Shown here one piece after another: positions 45,231 through 54,374 of a DNA stretch of 64,000 bases. Under the pieces are notes generated by a model. That model was not told where the DNA came from and did no database searches. It saw only the letters and a list, made by a program, of their open reading frames with translations. Numbering within the stretch: the stretch's first letter is position 1; each line of letters opens with the position of its first letter. The DNA comes from Chrysophaeum taylorii (Eukaryota > Sar > Pelagophyceae > Pelagomonadales > Pelagomonadaceae), in contig JAQMWT010000001.1 of assembly GCA_029834535.1 (NCBI GenBank), forward strand, positions 1-64,000, given 5' to 3'. The position numbers and the translations under genes are program-made.

Positions 45231-46169
45231 ATGCGGCTCCTCCTCTGGGCTGCCGCAGCAAGGTGGCGCATGTCGGAGGACGTCGTCCGGTCGGTGGATT
45301 CCGGAACTTTAATGCGGGAGCTCGCGCGACGGGGGATCGATGTCGGAAACGAGGCAACAAAGCCCCGCCAGTCGCACGAGGTCGGATCCCTCCGCCCGAA
45401 GACTGCCGAGTCGGACGCGCGGGCCGCCGCCCTGGACGCCGCGCTCGAGCGCCTCGGGGTTGCGGGGGGTGCGGCACTCCTCGAAGGCCCGCCGCTCAAG
45501 TCGTACAATTCGTGGGTCCGACCGCGGGACGGCGGCGGAGGCCAACAGACGACGGAGAACGCGGCGCACCAGATCGCGTTTCTACAACGCCACGAGCTCG
45601 CGCGCCGCGAGACACATCTCCGCAACACGGACGACGCGGCCAGAAGACGCGCCACCGCGGGCCTCGAGCCCCACGACATCGTCCTGGTCCTCGACAACGT
45701 CAGGTCGGCCGAAAACGTCGGGTCCGTTTTTCGAACCGCCGACGCCGCGCGTTGTCGCGAACTAGTTACCTGCGGCTTCACGCCCAACCCGCTCTCGACG
45801 AGCAAAATTTCCAAGACGGCCTTTGGCGCCGAGACGGCGGTGCCCTCGAGGCACTTCGACAGCACTCTCGAGGCCGTCCGATACGCCAAGCGCGACCTCG
45901 ACTGCGTCGTCTGGGCCCTCGAGACCGTCGACGGCGCGGTCGCCTATACCGAGGCACCCCTCCCGTCCCCAGGGACTAAAAAAGGTGTCGCCCTCATCTT
46001 CGGCAACGAAGTCACCGGCGTCGACATGAGCGTCTTGGACCACGTCGACGCCGTCGTCCAGATTCCAACGTACGGCACCAAAAACTCCATCAATCTCGCC
46101 TGCTGCGCCGCAATCGTCACTTACGACATCCTGCGCCGATGGGGGACGACGGTGCCCCTCTCTTCGTAA
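45231..46169 (+). CDS. SpoU/TrmH-family RNA 2'-O-methyltransferase
   Basis: This is a single exon of 312 aa. An alternative start at Met14 (45270) is possible. The C-terminal 165 residues are a SPOUT domain. Motif 1 is VLDNVRSAENVGSVFRTADA (Asn and Arg conserved), motif 2 is VALIFGNEVTGVD (Gly-Asn-Glu) and motif 3 is IPTYGTKNSINLACCAAIV. These form the trefoil knot that binds SAM, and the family methylates ribose 2'-hydroxyls in tRNA or rRNA. The N-terminal 140 residues are Arg/Ala-rich and may bind RNA or target an organelle. The domain has all catalytic residues. The RNA target cannot be read from sequence. Confidence 0.92.
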   Translation: MRLLLWAAAARWRMSEDVVRSVDSGTLMRELARRGIDVGNEATKPRQSHEVGSLRPKTAESDARAAALDAALERLGVAGGAALLEGPPLKSYNSWVRPRDGGGGQQTTENAAHQIAFLQRHELARRETHLRNTDDAARRRATAGLEPHDIVLVLDNVRSAENVGSVFRTADAARCRELVTCGFTPNPLSTSKISKTAFGAETAVPSRHFDSTLEAVRYAKRDLDCVVWALETVDGAVAYTEAPLPSPGTKKGVALIFGNEVTGVDMSVLDHVDAVVQIPTYGTKNSINLACCAAIVTYDILRRWGTTVPLSS

Positions 46170-46452
46170 ATAATCGACCGACCGAGGTTTTATTTTTTTT
46201 TTTGTCGGGGAATAATATTATTGTAGTCGCCGCAAGTTGGGCTTCTAAGGCAGACAGACGCCTTTGTGACATCTTACAGACGAGGAGGACGCTGAGATTG
46301 CAACCCTCAGGAAGACGTCGAGTTGATTATAGCCGCCGAGGACGAGAAAGTGGTGACCGCATGGCGTCGAGCGTCGTTCTAGTATTAAATAGGTCGGCGT
46401 TCCCTGGCGCCTAACGGTATCATAAAGCGTTAACACTTACCCCAAGCGAAGA

Positions 46453-47388
46453 ATGCTGCAAAAAAAGGTGCGCATTACGCTCTTCGCGGCGGGAAAGATA
46501 GTCGCCGTCTGGCAGCTCATTTCGCAAGGATCCGACGCGAACTTTCAGTGTGATGATGATGGAGGTTACTCGCCCCTCATGGTGGCGAGCTTGGGCGGCC
46601 ACGTCGGCGTCGACCGCCTTTTACTTTCACTCGGCGCTGTCGTGAACAAAACCCGCGCATTTGGCAGCTCTTCACTTTACTTTGCGAGCCTCGAGGGCCA
46701 CGTCGACGTAGCTACCCTCCTTCTCGAAAATAGCGCTGACGTGAACCTAAATGGTGGTATGTCTTCGCTTCACGCCGCGAGCCAGAACGTCACGAAAAAG
46801 TAGTTGCCTGCTGCTCGAGAATTTTGCTGACATCCATCAGGTCGACGACGACAACCGTGATGCCTCGTCGCTTTACATCGCGGCCAACGAGGGCCACGTC
46901 GCCGTGGCACGTCTGTTGCTCGCGAACGGCGCCGACGCCAATCACGTCGACGGCATTCATTGTTCGCCGCTGTACGTCGCGGCCTTGCGTGGTCGACGTG
47001 GCGAGCTTGCTGCTCGAGGAGACTACCGGCATTGATGTCGACCAGGCCCGCGAGGATGGTGCCACTTCTCTTTGCGTGGCCAGCCAGAATAATTTTGTTC
47101 CCGTAGTCGGATTATTACTTTCGAGCGGATGTCAGCGCGGCCGCCCTCGACGGTTCCTCGCCGCTCTGCATGGCCAGCGAGAATGGCCACCTCGCCGTCG
47201 TACGTCTGTTGCTCGCGAACGGCGCAAACGTCAACCACACCAAGGACGACGACTCAACGCAGCTTCATTTCGCGAGCCAGAACGGCTTTATTATTGCAGT
47301 GGTCCGATTGTTACTTTCGCGCGCCGCTAAAAAACAACGCGGCCGGCACATCGTCTGCCCGTCCTTCTCCGGCTACTCACCTCTATAG
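46453..47388 (+). pseudogene. Ankyrin-repeat gene with three frameshifts
   Basis: An ATG at 46453 opens ankyrin repeats (SPLMVASLGGHVGVDRLLLS, SSLYFASLEGHVDVATLLLE). The repeats continue in a second frame from about 46795 (SSLYIAANEGHVAVARLLLA), a third from about 46990 ([18 protein letters not shown]), and back in the first from about 47130 ([20 protein letters not shown]), ending at a stop at 47388. At least eight repeats are seen. Each break falls inside a repeat, with no splice signals, so the gene has decayed or the assembly has three indels. The flanks 46170-46452 and 47389-47848 show no further gene. Confidence 0.78.
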
Positions 47389-47848
47389 TCTCCTCGACAA
47401 CCTCATCCTCGAATTTTCCAGAGATGACGAGCTCGTGGTGGTTCGGGAAGAAAGCAAGCCGCACAACGCAAAAGCGTCCGCTTTGCAGTCGACGACGACT
47501 ACTCTAGTATTCCCCGAGCATGGGAGGACCTTTAATTATTACTTAGAGCAGTTGTTGTTCTCTATCTACCTACGTGCCTTGCACGATTTGATTTTATATT
47601 TATTGTGGCTGCCAATTAGTTGTACAGGAAAAACAACCTCTGCTCGTTATAACTAAAAACGGCCTTGGACCTCGCCGCCGCCGACTGGGAGCGAGCTCCC
47701 TGCCGCCACAACAAGACACACGCTCAGATTCCATCTCTCGCCAAAACTTCCTCCAGCTTGAAGGAAGGCCTGTCTGTTTCAACTCAGCAACTGCTGCCTC
47801 GTACAAATAATAAATGCCATCGCTAGGGGTCGGAATCCGCGGTTTCAG

Positions 47849-48487
47849 TTAGGGGGTGGCAAGGTTGTAGATGAGGAAGAAATTGTTAGAGGGCATGGGG
47901 ACGCGACCTTTCGGCACCAAACCTGCCGTGATCGCGGCCTCGTCGAGGTCCGTAGCGTCCTTGAGACCCCAATCTGGGTCGCCCGCGACCGCGAGGCGCT
48001 CGTCGAATTGCGCGTTGGAATCAGTCGAGAATTTGCCGTCGACTTTGAAGGGTCCGTAAACCATGAGGCAGCCGCCCGGTGCGAGGGCGCCAGCCGCGCA
48101 GCGCATCATGCCGTCGGCGACCGATAGGGGCGCGACTTGGAAGATATTAATGCCAAAGATGACGTCGAACTTCTCGACAGTCGGAAAGGTCGACGCATCA
48201 AGGAGATCGAGCACGACGGGGGCGCGGACGTTGGGGATACCCGTCCGCTTCTGGTCGATGGCCTCGAAGGTCGTCTCCGACTTGTCCGACGGCAGGAACG
48301 ACACGGCGGGGAACTTGGGCGCGAAGTAGCTGATGTGCATCCCGCTGCCCGTCGCTACCTCGAGCGCCTTGCCCTCCTCCGTGGGCACGTGGCGGCCGAG
48401 CTCCTCGAGAATAGCGTCGCGGTTGCGATGCCCAGCCCACGCGACGTAGTCGCTCAAAGGATCCGGGTCGAGCGGCGGTGCGTCCAT
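47849..48487 (-). CDS. METTL26: METTL26-like (DUF938) methyltransferase
   Basis: This is a single exon of 212 aa, the usual family length. Hallmarks in order are the N-terminal AGHRNRDAILEELG, the SAM-binding ALEVATGSGMHISYFA (family LEIASGTGQHA), PSDKSETTFEAI, then INIFQVAPLSVADGMMRCAA, GGCLMVYGPFKVDGKFSTDS with NAQFDERL (family YGPFKRDGxHTSDSN), and the terminal PMPSNNFFLIYNL (family MPANNL). The fold is class I SAM-dependent. No substrate is established for the family. All signature blocks are present, so the call is firm while the function is not. Confidence 0.92.
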   Translation of the reverse strand: MDAPPLDPDPLSDYVAWAGHRNRDAILEELGRHVPTEEGKALEVATGSGMHISYFAPKFPAVSFLPSDKSETTFEAIDQKRTGIPNVRAPVVLDLLDASTFPTVEKFDVIFGINIFQVAPLSVADGMMRCAAGALAPGGCLMVYGPFKVDGKFSTDSNAQFDERLAVAGDPDWGLKDATDLDEAAITAGLVPKGRVPMPSNNFFLIYNLATP

Positions 48488-48614
48488 TGATACGCGCGAT
48501 TGATTGATACGCGTAATTATCGATTCTCCTTCCTACCCTAATAATTTAATTAATTGGTCGGGTGTTGGGCAGTTTGCCACAAATATAACGGACATTGATA
48601 CTCAACGGACGTAG

Positions 48615-49070
48615 ATGATGATCCTCGCCTTGTTGGGGTTGCAGGCGTCTCGATTCTGTCGAAGTGCCTCGATGTGCGCCGCCACGTCGGGGTCAGGCAA
48701 GTGCTGGTCGAGGCGAGCGGCGTTGGCCGTCGTCTCGGTGCCGGTGCCGACGTGGGGCGCCGAGTGGGCCGGGGTGTACGATGACCCAAACCATCCGAGG
48801 GGTTACCGGCGAATAAGTATAGACGGAGCGACGGTGCTCGTCGTGGGGTGCGACGAGCCCGGAGCTGAGACATGGACGCTGCGCGCCAAAGTTGACGACG
48901 CCGCGATCATTCTCGAACTGGGACCCGCGGTACTCCCACCTACCGGCGTCCTGGTTCAAAGCTTCGAAGATGCGGGTCCTCTGGTCCCTACCTTTCGAGG
49001 TCACTTCGAGGACGATCCCCCGGCCATCCGATGGCCCGATGGCAACCGGTGGTTTAAAAAACGGAACTGA
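48615..49070 (+). CDS. Small conserved-motif protein of unknown function
   Basis: This ORF encodes 151 aa from an ATG. The first 45 residues are Cys/Ala/Ser-rich and may be a leader, or may not be translated if an unseen intron is used. The remainder is compact: WAGVYDDPNHPRGYRRI, then short beta-like strands, ending FEDDPPAIRWPDGNRWFKK. The repeated W-x-G and D-P-x-H-P-x-G-x-R pattern suggests a small beta-barrel, possibly secreted or plastid-targeted. I do not recognise the family. A competing antisense open stretch (48605-48802) has no start codon. Confidence 0.5.
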   Translation: MMILALLGLQASRFCRSASMCAATSGSGKCWSRRAALAVVSVPVPTWGAEWAGVYDDPNHPRGYRRISIDGATVLVVGCDEPGAETWTLRAKVDDAAIILELGPAVLPPTGVLVQSFEDAGPLVPTFRGHFEDDPPAIRWPDGNRWFKKRN

Positions 49071-49633
49071 GAGCGGGCTTCATTACGAGCCTGGAAGTGA
49101 CCGCGTGGCTTGCCCTTTTCTTACCGGCCTGCCTGCTAGCGTGCGCACCAGCGAGATCTGAGTAAGCAACGATGGTAGGAATTCGTCGATGTGGGGAACC
49201 TTGCTGCTGGTTGTGGTCTGGTCCTAGTCCGTACTGCAGAAATCGAGGCTTGATTAAAAAGTAGCCCGCTCTCTTTACCGAGGGAGCTGTAACAATCTTG
49301 ATTAATTTCGCAGTAAGTAGACCCCCTTTTATCAAGGTCGCACGGAGACCCACCCTTCTTCACTCCCTCCCGCGGGGTTGGTTCACTTGATTACACTTAC
49401 CCTACGTGGTAGAAAACTTGATCGAGCTAGGGCTCGGGAGCTACTTCTCACCCCGATTCCAGCCCTGGGTCCGGACGTTTGTGGCGGCGGTCACGACGAG
49501 GATCGGCGGATTGCCGGTTGCGTAGCGACGACCAGGTGCTGCGACATCCCCAAGGGCCTGAAGCAAGGCTCGGAGGCGGCGAAAGCGTTCGTTTACCCTA
49601 TTAGACCCGAGACTAGGGCTAGCGTAAGGTTGT

Positions 49634-50473
49634 GTGTGTTCTCGCACGCTGAAGGTTCCTTTGTGTTGCGTTCTCGTGCCGTGGCGCACGGCGGAGGTCG
49701 ACTATTCCGGTGCGAACGCGTACGCCGAAGCACACTACGGGAAGTCGATCTTTCCGGAAGAAAAGCGGGTCGAGGTAATTTACAACGGTCGGGTCGCGGG
49801 GCTGACGCTGGGAAGCGAGGGGATCCAACTCTTCGGGTCACCGGGGGACCTTCGCGAGGTGTTCGAAGGGGCATCGCACGTGCGATTCTGGAACCCCCGG
49901 ATGCGGGGCACCGCTGAGGGGACGATCGCCGGGTTGGCGCACATCGACACGGACCTCAAGATGTGGCAGACAGCGTCGGCGCTCGCGGAGTTGATCCGAA
50001 GGAACGATATCGAAACCTTCCCGGAGGACATCGAAGAGAAGATTGCCTGCGGCCACAGATTCGCGATCGCGAACGTCTGGCGCAATGCCGACGACGAAAA
50101 CCCCGTGAAACGGGCGCCGTTGGGCGTTATGGCGACCGAGTACGCCGGACTCGGGTCGTTTCCGGACGCGCCGTCGCTTGGATCCAAGTGGTTTGCGTTT
50201 CCCGACATGGTCGCCGGCGAGTGCCTGGTCTTCAAGCAGTACGACCGCCTCCTCACGATGCCGTCCGATGTCTGGCACTGCGCGCTCAAGTCGATCGTCG
50301 ACGCGGAGATTCCTCGGCGTTCCCGCGAGGTCCGCCTGTTTTTGGTTTACGACGAGATTGTTCCGCCCCACCTCGACCGCTGGAGCCGCGGCGAGACTTC
50401 GCGCTTGTTGCCTTCTCGCGCCGAGGACAAAAACTGGCGGCGGAGGAGGAGGAGGACGTCGGGGCTGAGGTGA
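49634..50473 (+). CDS. AsaB/CmcJ/GA4-desaturase-family oxygenase
   Basis: The open frame from 49634 has no ATG at its 5' end (its first codon is GTG, and the next ATG is about 80 codons in). The true start is probably in an unseen upstream exon, and an intron ending near 49693-49694 is possible. Family blocks are the iron-binding HID (His codon at 49940, Asp at 49946), then IANVWRNADDENPVKRAPLG (family NVWRPLxxPVxDxPLA), MVAGECLVFKQYD, a second His in DVWHCAL, and RRSREVRLFLVYDE, whose Arg would bind 2-oxoglutarate. Members hydroxylate or desaturate small molecules in specialised metabolism, mostly in fungi. Its 3' end overlaps the convergent methyltransferase gene by up to 127 bp. Confidence 0.7.
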   Translation: MCSRTLKVPLCCVLVPWRTAEVDYSGANAYAEAHYGKSIFPEEKRVEVIYNGRVAGLTLGSEGIQLFGSPGDLREVFEGASHVRFWNPRMRGTAEGTIAGLAHIDTDLKMWQTASALAELIRRNDIETFPEDIEEKIACGHRFAIANVWRNADDENPVKRAPLGVMATEYAGLGSFPDAPSLGSKWFAFPDMVAGECLVFKQYDRLLTMPSDVWHCALKSIVDAEIPRRSREVRLFLVYDEIVPPHLDRWSRGETSRLLPSRAEDKNWRRRRRRTSGLR

Positions 50474-51144
50474 GATAAGAAGAAGGACCGGATGGTGTGG
50501 AGGATTCTTCGATCGTCGTTGTGTTTTCGAAAGCGGCGGGGGGCATCGAGGGGGAGGGTGTGGGGAAGGTGTGTGCGGTGAAAGTGGACCGACTTGACGA
50601 CAAGGAGTCTAGGGCGCCACGCCCGGCGCACCCAGCCGACGACTTTCGCCACGACGTCGTAGGCCCGCGTGCCGTTGAGGTCGACAAAACACACCTCCGG
50701 AGGCTCGATGTCGTCGAGGTTTTTGAGGACGTCGGCGACGACAAACGAGGCGTCGGGAACTCTGCGGCGCGCGACCGCGATCCTGTCGGCAGCCTTGTCG
50801 ACGCCGACGACGCGGCTCGCCGCCCGCACGAGCCGCGCGCAGGCCTCCCCCATGTCGCACCCCAGCTCGACCGCGTACTCGCCCCGCGGCTGCGTGCGCG
50901 CGGCGAGACGGTATGCGCGCGTCGTGGCGCACACGACCAACCCGTCGAGAAGCGGCACCACGAGTTCGGGCCGCACGCAAAACGTCGAGCCGTCGCCGTA
51001 CCGCACGCGCCAGCGTTCCCCCGCGCGCTCGACGACCGAGGCCCGCGCGAAGGGCCGCGGCCCGCTGCGGCCACCGGACTTGAGGACAAACACCTCATCG
51101 CCGGGCGCAATCGCCGCGGTTGCGGGGGGGAAGGCTTGCATCAT
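50347..51144 (-). CDS. Class I SAM methyltransferase with Tudor-like N-terminus
   Basis: I start at the first of two ATGs (51144), giving 265 aa. Residues about 15-70 contain an SH3/Tudor-like strand pattern (RWRVRYGDGSTFCVRPELVV). The methyltransferase core follows: motif I AVELGCDMGEACARL, then VVGVDKAADRIAVARRRVP, ASFVVADVLKNLDDI and the fourth strand EVCFVDLNGTR. The C-terminal tail is basic, and the last 42 residues run antisense through the end of the oxygenase gene. If the stop is real, the two mRNAs overlap tail to tail. The substrate is unknown. The order of motifs makes methyl transfer likely. Confidence 0.65.
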   Translation of the reverse strand: MMQAFPPATAAIAPGDEVFVLKSGGRSGPRPFARASVVERAGERWRVRYGDGSTFCVRPELVVPLLDGLVVCATTRAYRLAARTQPRGEYAVELGCDMGEACARLVRAASRVVGVDKAADRIAVARRRVPDASFVVADVLKNLDDIEPPEVCFVDLNGTRAYDVVAKVVGWVRRAWRPRLLVVKSVHFHRTHLPHTLPLDAPRRFRKHNDDRRILHTIRSFFLSHLSPDVLLLLRRQFLSSAREGNKREVSPRLQRSRWGGTISS

Positions 51145-51151
51145 CCGTTGG
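51145..51151. promoter_or_regulatory. 7-bp spacer between divergent start codons
   Basis: The proposed ATGs of the methyltransferase gene (-, 51144) and the WD40 gene (+, 51152) are separated by only 7 bp. Either both transcripts start within the other's coding region, or one start lies elsewhere. Both frames stay open upstream, so this reading depends on choosing the first ATG. Confidence 0.45.
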
Positions 51152-52930
51152 ATGCTAACGCCCCCCGTCGTCGTTGGGACCGCGACCTGCGTCGGGCCGG
51201 GGGGCGCCGTCTGCTGCGGGCGAGAGTGCTCGCGGTTGAGGCTCAATTCGGTGGCGGTGTGCTGTGCCGCGAGCGGCCGTTGGGTCGCCGTCGCGACGCC
51301 AGACGAGCTCGTGCTCACCGACTTCAGCGTCACCCACACCCTCCAGAAAAAGGCCTTGTGCCTCGCGTTCCAAGACGACCGCCTCGACGCCGGCGCAAAC
51401 GGGAAACTCCTGTGTTGGCGCGTCCTCCAAGAAGATCTCGAGCTTGACGAGTTCAAGTGCGAAGCGGACGGCGACGACGCCGCGCCCGTCGCGGCTTGCG
51501 CGCGCGCGCCAGGCGGGGGCAGGGTCGCCGCAGCGGGGGAGGCCGTCTGGCTCTTCCCGGGCTCGACAGTCCTTGAGCACGACACGTGGGTGTGCGCCGT
51601 CGCTTGGAAAGACGGCGACTGCCTCTGCGCGTGCGATCTCACCGGCGCCGTGAGCGTCTGGGATGGCCGCGCGACCACGATCATCGCCAACCTCGCGAAC
51701 CCGGCGATCGCAATCAGTTTGCGCGGTGCGGTGCTCGTAGCAGTCACGCAAGATGGCGTCCACGTGCTGGAGGGCGGCGGCGCGACTCTCGTCGTCTCGG
51801 CATGGATTCCCGCGCGCGCGGCAACCATCTCCTGGGACGGCGACACCCCTACCGTTCTCGCGGCCGACCGCGACCACCGTCTTCTCGCGTGGCGCGCCGA
51901 GGGTCGAGGTTCCGTCTCCGCCCTCTTTTTTAGTGGTTGTTCTACTGGCATCGGCCTCGTTGCCGTCGCTGGCGGTACCGACGTCGCCGTCGCCGACGCC
52001 GCCCGCCTCGCCGTCCGAGTGTGGCGCCTCCGAGAACAACAACACGGCGTGACGCTGTTGGGGCCGGCCATCACTGGCGATACGACAGGCCCGCGATGCC
52101 GCCCCGTCTACTTTGAGGCCATCGCGTGCTGTCGACGAGACGACGCGACGCTTCTCGCCACCGCCGACAACGAGGGCTCCGTCGCCCTCTGGGAACTCTA
52201 CGACACGCCCACGCTCCTCCGCGTGTGGCGCTACCACGCCGGTATTCCGGTCCGCGCCCTCGAATTTGCTGGCGAGGATCTCGTCCTCTCCTTGGATGTC
52301 CTCGGCGTCGCCCGCCTCGTCCGCTGGCGCACAGGCGAGCTCGTCGAGCATCTCGACAAGTTGGCCCCGACCCACGTGCCCTGGGCCTACGCGAGGCTCG
52401 AAAAGGATCTCTGGTGTCTCGTCGGCGCGGACTCGAAAGGCCTCGTTGCGTGGGATCCTCACGGCCAACGTTTACTCAACCTCAAAGCCTTCGTACGATG
52501 CGTCGTTCGCGACGTCGTCGTCGACGTCGTTCACAAAAAAAAACTCCGCCTCACTGTCGCGACCGACGACGCTATCTTCGTCGTCCGTCCTCCCAAAGAA
52601 GAATTGACCATTCGTCTCGACCAGCCGAATCGCGGCATCGCAGCAACAGCGTCTTGCGCCGTCCACTCAATCCTCGCGTGGATCGACGACGAGATCTTCC
52701 TCTGGCAGCACCACAATCACCAAGATAACAACATCGCCTACTCGCTCACCGCAACGCTCCGCGTAGCCGGATCGCCCCGGATTGCCCGAGGCTTAATCAC
52801 GCAAGATTCCATCGCCGCCATCACAACTCACGGCTGGCTCGTAAAAAAACCACTGGCAGCTCCCGCTTTGTCGAGGGCCGAATGTTCAACTTGGCAGACG
52901 CCGCGACGGCAAACGCCGAGATCGCTGTAG
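51152..52930 (+). CDS. WD40-repeat (beta-propeller) protein
   Basis: From the ATG at 51152 this frame gives 592 aa of propeller-like repeats (GAVSVWDGRATTIIANL, TVLAADRDHRLLAWRAEG, TLLATADNEGSVALWELYD, WCLVGADSKGLVAWDPHG), at least seven blades. I do not recognise the specific family. The C-terminus is doubtful. At the A7 run 52843-52849 a one-base change would move the frame into FVEGRMFNLADAATANAEIA and an Ala/Arg-rich tail that stays open to 53250. That tail has coding-like composition, while the present end (PRRQTPRSL) does not. An indel in the assembly or a true frameshift would both explain this. Confidence 0.72.
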   Translation: MLTPPVVVGTATCVGPGGAVCCGRECSRLRLNSVAVCCAASGRWVAVATPDELVLTDFSVTHTLQKKALCLAFQDDRLDAGANGKLLCWRVLQEDLELDEFKCEADGDDAAPVAACARAPGGGRVAAAGEAVWLFPGSTVLEHDTWVCAVAWKDGDCLCACDLTGAVSVWDGRATTIIANLANPAIAISLRGAVLVAVTQDGVHVLEGGGATLVVSAWIPARAATISWDGDTPTVLAADRDHRLLAWRAEGRGSVSALFFSGCSTGIGLVAVAGGTDVAVADAARLAVRVWRLREQQHGVTLLGPAITGDTTGPRCRPVYFEAIACCRRDDATLLATADNEGSVALWELYDTPTLLRVWRYHAGIPVRALEFAGEDLVLSLDVLGVARLVRWRTGELVEHLDKLAPTHVPWAYARLEKDLWCLVGADSKGLVAWDPHGQRLLNLKAFVRCVVRDVVVDVVHKKKLRLTVATDDAIFVVRPPKEELTIRLDQPNRGIAATASCAVHSILAWIDDEIFLWQHHNHQDNNIAYSLTATLRVAGSPRIARGLITQDSIAAITTHGWLVKKPLAAPALSRAECSTWQTPRRQTPRSL

Positions 52931-53250
52931 AGGATGAGGTCGCGACCGCCCGGCGTCGAGCGCTGACCGCCGCTGACTTTCAACGCCGCCGAGGCGACCG
53001 AGAGAAAAGATGGCAGACGGGAACTCGCGCGAGAACCCAGCCGGTCGCCATCGAGCCCAGAACACTGAGTGCCACCGCCGAGGAAGCAGCCCAAGTTATT
53101 ACTGCGATGAAGCTGAGGCGACTCTGTAGTACAGTTCAGTACAGGCGGCTTAGTGCGAACGCCGCCGGCGGTGCGTTGAGTGTACAGAAGGCTAAGTGCG
53201 AACGCTGCCGGCGCTACACTCCGCAGGCCGGCGGCGACACGACCGCGTGA

Positions 53251-54374
53251 AGGCTGAGGCGGGCGAGGCACAAGCGCTCGCCGTTCCTTAAGCTGAGTGC
53301 GAACGCCTCGCGCGCCGACGCTAATTTCGACTTTTGTCTTGTACAATGTAGGCACCGCGCGACTCGAAGGACTAGGCGAACCGAACCGTGAAGGTGCACT
53401 CTCAGGCAGGGCAGCACCAGTGATTATGCAGGCCAGTTCGTTCACTTGGTCCCATCTCAAACCCCACACAGAGGGAGATGAGGGAACGCAGTGAGAAGCA
53501 TGGTGAGAACAACATAAAGAGTGGAGGTTTGGAGGATGAGGCGCAAGAGAGGTGTAAAAAAGAGGGGACCGCAAAACGAGCGCATGATGGCGGGGGGCGC
53601 AAGGGCCGCTTAGAACGTGAAGCAAGGTGGGCGGGGGGGGGGGGGGGGGGTGGTCGAGGAGAGAGGTTGGGACTCGGTTCAGAGGCAGGGCCTTACAACC
53701 GATTATTATAGTTATTGTGGTTAGCAGCCTCCAGGCTATTTATGGCGATAATGGTGATCATTGTTATGGTAGGCTCAAGGAACCTGAACAGAATGGAGGA
53801 GTGCAGAGGAAGGAAGAGGGAAAAACGACGAAATGACCAAAGACGACCGCAACAGGCCGGCAAAGTAGAAGCAGCAGAGCGCAAAGGGGGCGGTAGAATT
53901 AAGCAGGAAGCCAAGGGTGTGAAAGGGGGAGACTGGGAGAAAAAAAGGTGAGGACTGCAAAGAAGGAAGCAGGAAAAGAGCAAATGACGAGAAGAAGAGA
54001 GTTACAGAGAGAGAGAGGGGGGGAAGGGCTAATAAGAAAAGGTGCAGGCAAAAGGAGCAACACAAGAAGAGCACGGATCTAGAATGTGCGAAGGAGCAGA
54101 AGAACGAAGGATCAGGGGAGCCTTGGGATATTCTTCAGTGGCAGGGCCACCACGACCGCCGTCGCCGCCGACACCACTCATTAAATATGGGGCAATTTAA
54201 GCCCGCCACAATTCTAGTATGTAATCCGGGCAACCCCATTGGGTACGTCGGGCGCATGGGTATAACCGACACCGACACTCAAACTTGGTCGACGCTGGAA
54301 TAAGTTTTCAGGCTTTCTTGACCATCGGCTGTACCCGAGATTCGCGTTACCCCAGTTTCAAGTTCATACAGTAA
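53251..54374. other. Gene-poor low-complexity stretch
   Basis: The segment includes a G run of about 18 nt (53633-53650) and long purine-rich tracts (GAAGGAAG, GAGAGAGAGGGGG) between 53470 and 54110. Several short frames exist but have biased composition and no recognisable domain. I see no gene. Confidence 0.7.

Noticed and set aside
44621-45889. 422-codon minus-strand frame across the TRIC and methyltransferase genes
   Set aside because: It is out of frame with TRIC on the same strand and antisense to the SPOUT motifs; Arg-rich shadow.
48605-48802. Antisense open stretch with ordinary-looking residues
   Set aside because: It is about 65 codons between stops with no ATG and no splice sites that link it to another exon.
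51145-52074. Minus-strand frame extending the methyltransferase upstream to 52074
   Set aside because: The added 310 residues are antisense to WD40 repeats, have biased composition, and precede a good double ATG.
52828-53625. 265-codon minus-strand frame after the WD40 gene
   Set aside because: Low-complexity composition, no domain, and it overlaps the probable WD40 C-terminal extension.
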